Source: Candidatus Aminicenantes bacterium UBA4085 | GTDB taxonomy: Bacteria > Acidobacteriota > Aminicenantia > Aminicenantales > UBA4085 | Assembly (NCBI GenBank): GCA_002383325.1 | Contig: DFYJ01000134.1 | Location: 30,324 to 51,687, forward strand | Length of the DNA stretch: 21,364 bases | Reading direction: 5' to 3' | Part shown: one piece after another, positions 15,059-21,364 of the stretch | How the letters are laid out: the number at the start of each line of letters is the position of its first letter | Position numbering within the stretch: the stretch's first letter is position 1 | The notes under the pieces: generated by a model | Told to the model about the DNA's origin: nothing | The model's database searches: none | Seen by the model: only the letters and a program-made list of their open reading frames with translations | Translations under genes and position numbers: made by a program

Positions 15059-16825
15059 ATGGCCACACCCGTCGAGCGCTGGGTCGAAGAGCAGGCCCGC
15101 CTGTTCCAACCGAAGCGCATCCACTGGTGCGACGGCTCGGAGGCCGAGGCCTTCCGGCTGATCGAGATCGGGATGCGCGAGGAGAAGATCGGTTCCGAGC
15201 CGATCTTCCGGGAGCTCAACGGCAGCCGCTGGCCCAAGTCCTACCTCCACCGCAGTCATCCCACCGACGTGGCCCGGACCGAGCAGCTGACCTTCGTCTG
15301 CCACCCCGAGAAGGACCAGAGCGGCCCCAACAACAATTGGATGCCTCCGGCCAAGGCCAAGGAGGCCCTGACCAAGCTGTCCAAGGGGGCCATGAAGGGG
15401 CGGACCATGTACGTCCTCCCCTATATGATGGGCCCGGAGGAGTCGCCCTACGCCAAGGCCTGCGTCCAAATCACCGACATTTCCTACGTCGCCGTCAGCA
15501 TGCGGATCATGACCCGCATGGGCAAGCGGGTGCTGCAGAAGATCGGCACCTCCGAGCGTTTCGTCCGCGGCATCCACTCGGTCGGCGACTTCGACCCCAG
15601 CCGCCGCCTCATCATGCACTTCCCGCACGAAGGGCTGGTCTGGAGCATCGGCTCCGGCTACGGCGGCAACGCCCTGCTGGGCAAGAAGTGCTTCGCCCTG
15701 CGCATCGCCTCCTACCTGGGCCTGCGCCAGGGCTGGCTGGCCGAGCATATGGTCATCATGGCCATCGAGGATCTCAAGGGCCGGGTGACCTACATCACCG
15801 CGGCCATGCCCTCGGCCTGCGGCAAGACCAACCTGGCCATGCTCCAGTCGGCGTTGCCCGAGTACAAGGTCTCCACGATCGGCGACGACATCGCCTGGCT
15901 CAACGTCGGCCCGGACGGCCGGCTCTATGCCATCAATCCCGAGTTTGGATTCTTCGGCGTGGCCCCCGGAACCTCGATGAAGACCAATCCCAACATGATC
16001 CGGACAGTCAAGGCCTCGAGCTTCTTCCCAACCCTGTTCACCAATGTCGGCCTGGCCACGGACACCAACGAGCCCTGGTGGGAGGGATTGGAGGGGCCGC
16101 CGCCGAACATGCTCGATTGGCAGGGTCGGCCATGGACGCCCGGCTCGAACGTCAAGATCGCCCACCCCAACAGCCGCTTCACGGTAGCCCTGACCAACTG
16201 CCCGACCCTGAATCCGGCCTTCGACTCCCCCCACGGCGTGCCGATCTCGGCCATTCTCATCGGCGGCCGCCGGTCCCATGTCATGCCCCTGGTGGTGGAG
16301 TCCTTCGACTGGCCCCATGGCGTCTTCATGGGCGCCCGGACCGGGTCCGAGACGACGGCCGCGGCCGCCGGGGCGGTCGGCGTTCTGCGCCGCGACCCCT
16401 TCGCCATGCTCCCCTTCTGCGGCTACAACATGGGCGATTACTTCCGCCACTGGATGAACACCGGAGCCCTGATGCGCCGGCCGCCCAAGATCTTCGCCGT
16501 GAACTGGTTCCGGGTGGACGAGGCCGGCAAGTTCGTCTGGCCGGGCTTCGGGGACAACATGCGGGTCCTGAGGTGGGTCCTGCAGCGGGTTCACGGCGAA
16601 GTCGGGGCCCGCGAGACGCCCATCGGCCTGCTGCCCGAGATGGCCGACCTCAACCTGGACGGCTTGGCCATCCCCCGGCCCAAGATCGCGCGTCTGTTCG
16701 ACATCAAGCCGGCCGAGTGGCGGCAGGAAGCCGGGATGGTCAAGAGCTTCTTCGAGCCCTTCGGCCGCCACATCCCCTACGAGCTGCGACTGGAGCTGGA
16801 GAAGCTCGAGCGGTCGATGGCCTAG
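15059..16825 (+). CDS. pckG: Phosphoenolpyruvate carboxykinase (GTP)
   Basis: 588 residues, normal for the GTP-dependent type. It interconverts oxaloacetate plus GTP with PEP, CO2 and GDP, the first dedicated step of gluconeogenesis, in the cytoplasm. Visible are the nucleotide P-loop MPSACGKTN with the family's reactive C254 and K256/T257, the metal-binding D276-D277 in IGDDIAW, the substrate region FVRGIHSVG, the GTP-type segments INPEFGFFGVAPGTS and FFPTLFTNVGL, and MLPFCGYNMGDYF near the C-terminal nucleotide site. AAAAGGA lies about 8 nt before the ATG. A MITE-like palindrome ends 24 nt upstream of the start, so any promoter must be within or beyond it. The gene is convergent with the helicase loader gene, the stops being 3 nt apart. 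No damage is seen. Confidence 0.96.
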   Translation: MATPVERWVEEQARLFQPKRIHWCDGSEAEAFRLIEIGMREEKIGSEPIFRELNGSRWPKSYLHRSHPTDVARTEQLTFVCHPEKDQSGPNNNWMPPAKAKEALTKLSKGAMKGRTMYVLPYMMGPEESPYAKACVQITDISYVAVSMRIMTRMGKRVLQKIGTSERFVRGIHSVGDFDPSRRLIMHFPHEGLVWSIGSGYGGNALLGKKCFALRIASYLGLRQGWLAEHMVIMAIEDLKGRVTYITAAMPSACGKTNLAMLQSALPEYKVSTIGDDIAWLNVGPDGRLYAINPEFGFFGVAPGTSMKTNPNMIRTVKASSFFPTLFTNVGLATDTNEPWWEGLEGPPPNMLDWQGRPWTPGSNVKIAHPNSRFTVALTNCPTLNPAFDSPHGVPISAILIGGRRSHVMPLVVESFDWPHGVFMGARTGSETTAAAAGAVGVLRRDPFAMLPFCGYNMGDYFRHWMNTGALMRRPPKIFAVNWFRVDEAGKFVWPGFGDNMRVLRWVLQRVHGEVGARETPIGLLPEMADLNLDGLAIPRPKIARLFDIKPAEWRQEAGMVKSFFEPFGRHIPYELRLELEKLERSMA

Positions 16826-16828
16826 GGC

Positions 16829-17608
16829 TCACAACCCCTTGTTGCTCTGGTAGCCGGCCTGCTTGACCCGGCGGTAGTCGGGGCCGCTGATCTCCACGAC
16901 CCGGCACATCTCGTAGATCCGGGACCGAAGCCGGACGCCGATCCGCCCGACCAAGGTGTTGTCTTCGGTCGCCCTTCGGACCGGGCTCTTGTCCCAAGCC
17001 ACGGGCTCCAGTTCCTGCTCCCCGCCGTCGGGATAGTTCGAGGTGAAGATCGTCGTTCGGTTCTGGTTGTAGCGTTGGTTGATGATGTAGAAGATCGTCT
17101 CCTCGACCCAGTCCGTCGACCGCTTGGCCCCCAGCTCGTCCAGGACAAGCAGCGGGCAGCCGAAGACCGGGGCCAGGATATCGGACTCGGAGACGTCCGA
17201 GCCGCTGCCGAAGGTCGACTGGATGTCCCGGATCAGGTCACGGAAGTCGTAGAAGACGCACTCCAGGCGCTTGTTCCGGACAAGCTCGTTGAGGATGGCC
17301 GCAGCCAGGTGGGTCTTGCCGACGCCGCAGGAGCCGATGAACAGAAGGCCGGCCGTGCGGCCGCCGGGGAACTGCTCGACGAACTGCCGGGACAGCTTGA
17401 GGGCGTCGAACTGGGATTTGTCCTGGGGCTTGTAGCTGTCGAAGGTGCAGTCGCTGTAGCGACGCGGCAGGCGGGACCTCTGGATCAGGTCCGATACCTG
17501 GCGCTTCGCCAGACAGGAGCAGCGGCGGGCCACGGGCGAGCCCGCCTCCTCGGAGACGACCCAGCCGGTGTCCCGGCAGATGGAACAGGATTCCTCGCGC
17601 AGCGTCAT
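16829..17608 (-). CDS. DnaC/DnaI-like helicase-loader AAA+ ATPase
   Basis: 259 residues. The N-terminus carries C8-x2-C11 and C30-x-C32, a likely zinc knuckle as in DnaC/DnaI-type loaders. The AAA+ core has Walker A GSCGVGKT (92-99), Walker B LLVLDELG (153-160), sensor 1 FTSNYP (188-193), and the arginine-finger region RIGVRLRSRIYEM. Members load the replicative helicase onto DNA; the IstB transposition helper shares the fold, but no istA or IS end is nearby and the zinc N-terminus favours a loader. It lies 7 nt after the sigma factor gene and seems to be the last gene of the dnaK-dnaJ-hspR-sigma transcript. Coexpression with chaperones is interesting because DnaK/DnaJ act on replication complexes in other bacteria. 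Confidence 0.85.
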   Translation of the reverse strand: MTLREESCSICRDTGWVVSEEAGSPVARRCSCLAKRQVSDLIQRSRLPRRYSDCTFDSYKPQDKSQFDALKLSRQFVEQFPGGRTAGLLFIGSCGVGKTHLAAAILNELVRNKRLECVFYDFRDLIRDIQSTFGSGSDVSESDILAPVFGCPLLVLDELGAKRSTDWVEETIFYIINQRYNQNRTTIFTSNYPDGGEQELEPVAWDKSPVRRATEDNTLVGRIGVRLRSRIYEMCRVVEISGPDYRRVKQAGYQSNKGL

Positions 17609-17615
17609 GGGAGCC

Positions 17616-18458
17616 CTAGTTGAGATAGCCTCGAAGCTGCTGGAGACGGCTCGAGCGTCGCAGCTTGCCCATGGCCTTCTGCTCGATCTGGCGGATCCGC
17701 TCCCGCGTCAGGTGCAGCCGGTCGCCGATCTCCTGCAGGGTCAGGGGCTGGTCGTCGTCCAGCCCGAAGCGTAATTTTAGCACAAGAGCTTCCTTCTCCT
17801 CCAGCTCGGACATGATGTCCCTCAATTGGCCCAGGATCGAGCTGCGGATGATCTGGTGCTCGACCGAGGGGGCCAGATCATCGCTCAGCTTCTCCTCCAT
17901 CTTCATGTCGTCGTCGTTGAAGCTGTCGCTCAGGGAGACATCCTTCTCCACCAGCATCTCCAGATCCTCGACGTCCTGGACGGTCAGGCCCATGCGGGAG
18001 GCGATCTCCTCCCGGGTCGGCTCGCGGTCCAGCTCGGCCTTCAGCTGGACCGTTTTGCGCTTCATCTGCAGGATCTGGTCCGACAGCTTCTGGGGAACGT
18101 GGGCGATCCGCTGGGACTGGGTCAGGGCATGGATGACGGCCTGCCGGATCCACCACACGGCATAGGAGATGAACTTGACGTTGCGCTTGGGATCGAAGCG
18201 GCGGGCGGCCTCAATCAGCCCGAGGTTGCCCTCGTGGATCAGGTCGAGCAGGCCCAGGCCCATGCCTTGATAGCGCTTGACGTAGGAGACGACAAAACGC
18301 AGGTTCGACTCGATCATGCGGCGCAAGGCCTCCGGATCGCCTTGATGGATGCGCTCGCCGAGCGCTTTCTCCTCCTTCTCGTCGAACAGAGGGAAGCGGC
18401 TGATATCCTCCAGGTAGCGCCGCAGGGCGCGGGAGTCCAGGGCGTCGCGGGCGTCCAT
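17616..18458 (-). CDS. RpoD/SigA-family sigma-70 factor (group 2-like)
   Basis: 280 residues, lacking the long N-terminal region 1.1 of housekeeping RpoD. Region 1.2 is about 9-40 (ALRRYLEDISRFPLF). Region 2 is about 45-122, with NLRFVVSYVKRYQGMGL, the core-binding LLDLIHEGNLGLIEAARRFDP and the melting segment KFISYAVWWIRQAV. Region 3 is about 123-200 and region 4 about 215-280, with the helix-turn-helix LTLQEIGDRLHLTRERIRQIEQKAM. Region 2.4, which reads the -10, has SQRIAHVPQK in place of the usual RTIRIPVH-type string, so its promoter preference may differ from the main sigma factor. An acidic stretch (DDDMKMEEKLSDD) lies in the region 3 linker. It starts 3 nt after hspR, in the chaperone operon, so stress-linked control is inferred. 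Confidence 0.88.
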   Translation of the reverse strand: MDARDALDSRALRRYLEDISRFPLFDEKEEKALGERIHQGDPEALRRMIESNLRFVVSYVKRYQGMGLGLLDLIHEGNLGLIEAARRFDPKRNVKFISYAVWWIRQAVIHALTQSQRIAHVPQKLSDQILQMKRKTVQLKAELDREPTREEIASRMGLTVQDVEDLEMLVEKDVSLSDSFNDDDMKMEEKLSDDLAPSVEHQIIRSSILGQLRDIMSELEEKEALVLKLRFGLDDDQPLTLQEIGDRLHLTRERIRQIEQKAMGKLRRSSRLQQLRGYLN

Positions 18459-18461
18459 GCC

Positions 18462-18872
18462 TCAATCCTCACGGTCGATCTTGACCAGCTTGCGCGGCGT
18501 CAGGGGAACCAGGCTGCGGCAGGACCTCTCGAACTCCTCCTCCCGTCCGGAGGCGAACTCCGACCGGACGTACTCCAGGAAGGCGGCCACCTCGGCCTCG
18601 ATCCGCTCGATCTTCTGGCGCATGTTGAGGATGACCTCGACTCCGGCCAGGTTGACGCCCAGATCCCGGATCAGCGCCAGGATGATCTCCAGCCGCTTGA
18701 GATCCTCGTCGGTGTAGAGGCGGGTGTTGCCTTCGCTGCGGGAGGGTTTCAGCAGTCCCTCGCGCTCGTAGAGGCGGAGGGTCTGGGGATGGATGTTGTA
18801 GCGCTGCGAGACGCTGCTGATATGGTACGTCGTCCGGGCGTCCGACGCAGCCCGGCCCTGCTTCCGTCTCAT
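18462..18872 (-). CDS. hspR: MerR-family heat-shock repressor HspR
   Basis: 136 residues. The MerR-type winged helix spans about 15-85: [25 protein letters not shown], then the wing [21 protein letters not shown], followed by a helical region to about 115. It has no metal-binding cysteine cluster (its one Cys is near residue 118). The [18 protein letters not shown] stretch is typical of HspR, which binds HAIR inverted repeats to repress dnaK operons, with DnaK acting as co-repressor in Streptomyces. The start overlaps the dnaJ stop by 4 nt. The operator would lie upstream of dnaK, outside this window. HspR here suggests negative heat-shock control rather than an RpoH system, although a sigma factor gene follows directly. 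Confidence 0.92.
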   Translation of the reverse strand: MRRKQGRAASDARTTYHISSVSQRYNIHPQTLRLYEREGLLKPSRSEGNTRLYTDEDLKRLEIILALIRDLGVNLAGVEVILNMRQKIERIEAEVAAFLEYVRSEFASGREEEFERSCRSLVPLTPRKLVKIDRED

Positions 18873-19984
18873 GTCGCCGATCTCCTCAGGTCGGCCCGCG
18901 GATCCGGGCCGCCGATGGCCTCCAACTGCTTCATCAGTTCGCGGACCCGCTGATCCTCGAAGGGCGGCGGAACGATGGTCACCTCGACGAACTCGTCCCC
19001 GCGCGAGCGGCCGCCGGGAAGCGGCACACCCTTGTCCCGAATGCGGAAGCGCTGCCCCGACCGGGTCCCAGGCGGGATGCGGATGATCGTCGGCCCGTCC
19101 AGCGTGGGCACCTCGATCTTGGCTCCCAGGGTCGCCTCGGGAACGGTGATCGGGACTCTGATGGTCAGGTTGACGCCGTCGCGCCGGAAAAGCGGATGGG
19201 GCGTCACGTCGATGGTGATGAACAGGTCGCCCGGAGGGCCGCCGTTTCGGCCGGCGTTGCCCTTCTCGGCGATCCGGACCTTGGAGCCGGCGTCCACTCC
19301 GGGGGGAATGCGGACGTTGATGGTCTCCGTCCGCTCCACGCTGCCCTGCCCGCGGCAGCCGCGGCAGGACTCGGCCGGGATCTTGCCCGTCCCGCCGCAG
19401 GCCGGGCAGGGCGAGGAGAACTTCATAAAGCCGCGCTGCAGGGAGCCCCGCCCGGTACCGCGGCAGGTGGGGCAGATTTTGGTCGCCTGGCCCGACGTCC
19501 CACGCCCGGCGCAGGCATCACAGGCGGCCCGGCGGTTGATCTGGATGCGGGTCTGGATCCCGCCCACGGCGTCCTCGAAGCCGACGGTCATGCTGTAGAA
19601 GAGATCCTCGCCGCGCTCCGGACCGGAAGCCGCGGCGGCCCGGCCGCCGGCGGCGCCGAAAAGGCTGGAGAAGAGATCGCCGAAAGCCCCTCCGGAGCCG
19701 GAAAAGTCGAAGCCCTCGAAACCGGGCCCGGGGCCCTGCGGCCCCGGCCCTCCGCCCGGCGGATGGTCGCCGGCGTACCCGAAGCGGTCGTACTGGGCCC
19801 GCTTCTTGGCGTCGCTGAGGACGGCGTAGGCCTCTTGGATCTCCTTGAACTTGGCCTCGGCCGACTTGTCGCCCGGATTGAGATCGGGGTGGTGCTTGCG
19901 GGCCAGGCGGCGGTAGGCCTTCTTGATCTCGATCAGGGGGGCCTTGCGTTCCACCCCCAGCGTCTTGTAATAGTCGCCGCCCAT
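18869..19984 (-). CDS. dnaJ: Chaperone DnaJ (type A Hsp40)
   Basis: 371 residues. The J-domain is about 4-68 with the HPD triad at 32-34. The G/F-rich linker is about 71-118. The zinc region has four CxxCxGxG repeats starting at C155, C171, C193 and C207 ([32 protein letters not shown]), so both zinc sites are intact. The C-terminal substrate domains follow from about 218. It stimulates DnaK's ATPase and delivers clients. It starts 39 nt after dnaK and overlaps hspR by 4 nt. No grpE lies between dnaK and dnaJ, so grpE must be elsewhere. Confidence 0.96.
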   Translation of the reverse strand: MGGDYYKTLGVERKAPLIEIKKAYRRLARKHHPDLNPGDKSAEAKFKEIQEAYAVLSDAKKRAQYDRFGYAGDHPPGGGPGPQGPGPGFEGFDFSGSGGAFGDLFSSLFGAAGGRAAAASGPERGEDLFYSMTVGFEDAVGGIQTRIQINRRAACDACAGRGTSGQATKICPTCRGTGRGSLQRGFMKFSSPCPACGGTGKIPAESCRGCRGQGSVERTETINVRIPPGVDAGSKVRIAEKGNAGRNGGPPGDLFITIDVTPHPLFRRDGVNLTIRVPITVPEATLGAKIEVPTLDGPTIIRIPPGTRSGQRFRIRDKGVPLPGGRSRGDEFVEVTIVPPPFEDQRVRELMKQLEAIGGPDPRADLRRSAT

Positions 19985-20023
19985 GGCCCGTCTCTCCCGG
20001 CTCCCCGGCTGGCGCGGAGCCTC

Positions 20024-21364
<1,341 letters not shown>

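Noticed and set aside
14909..16771. 620-codon minus-strand open frame
   Set aside because: It is antisense to pckG and runs into the palindromic repeat; there are no recognisable domains.
16829..17608. IstB transposition helper of an insertion sequence
   Set aside because: No istA, no inverted-repeat ends, and the N-terminal Cys-rich knuckle plus operon position favour a DnaC/DnaI-type loader.

Overview
The window is GC-rich chromosomal DNA from a Gram-negative bacterium. It carries an outer-membrane porin, several proteins with signal peptides, a GTP-type PEP carboxykinase, and a dnaK-dnaJ-hspR heat-shock cluster with a DnaC-like loader. The secreted M28 peptidase, GH127 glycosidase and HspR outside Actinobacteria suggest an Acidobacteriota-like (possibly Aminicenantes-like) lineage. 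That placement is inference; there is no rRNA here to confirm it.

Positions 1-7789 (minus strand) hold one phosphate-acquisition operon. In transcription order it reads porin, pstS, pstC, pstA, pstB, phoB, phoR, then a class V aminotransferase-fold enzyme cut by the window edge. phoU is absent from its usual place. Upstream of the porin, at 7906-7931, three TGAA-type half-sites lie exactly 11 bp apart, with a -10-like hexamer downstream. This is the geometry of a Pho box, so PhoR/PhoB encoded at the end of the operon probably control it. The pstS-pstC gap is rich in hairpins, one of which covers the pstC ribosome-binding site.

Positions 7790-12849 hold a divergent secreted M28 metallopeptidase with a strong intrinsic terminator, then a convergent secreted GH127-family glycosidase. 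Between them sits a 278-bp inverted-duplication repeat, apparently bounded by a 7-bp direct repeat.

Positions 12850-13658 are the most unusual part. A tRNA-Asn(GUU) gene is interrupted inside its anticodon by a 268-nt self-splicing-type group I intron. P1 with its U.G pair, P2, P4, P7, P9, P10, the P/Q/R/S core strings and the terminal G are all visible. An AT-rich orphan HNH endonuclease gene lies just downstream on the same strand and might be a mobility partner.

Positions 13660-16825 (plus strand) carry a small secreted beta-rich protein, an aspartate/glutamate racemase-family protein, a 145-bp MITE-like palindrome with 29-bp perfect terminal inverted repeats, and GTP-dependent PEP carboxykinase.

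Positions 16829-21364 (minus strand) form a compact stress/replication operon: dnaK (5' end outside the window), dnaJ, hspR, a primary-like sigma-70 factor and a DnaC-like helicase loader, joined by short gaps or a 4-bp overlap.
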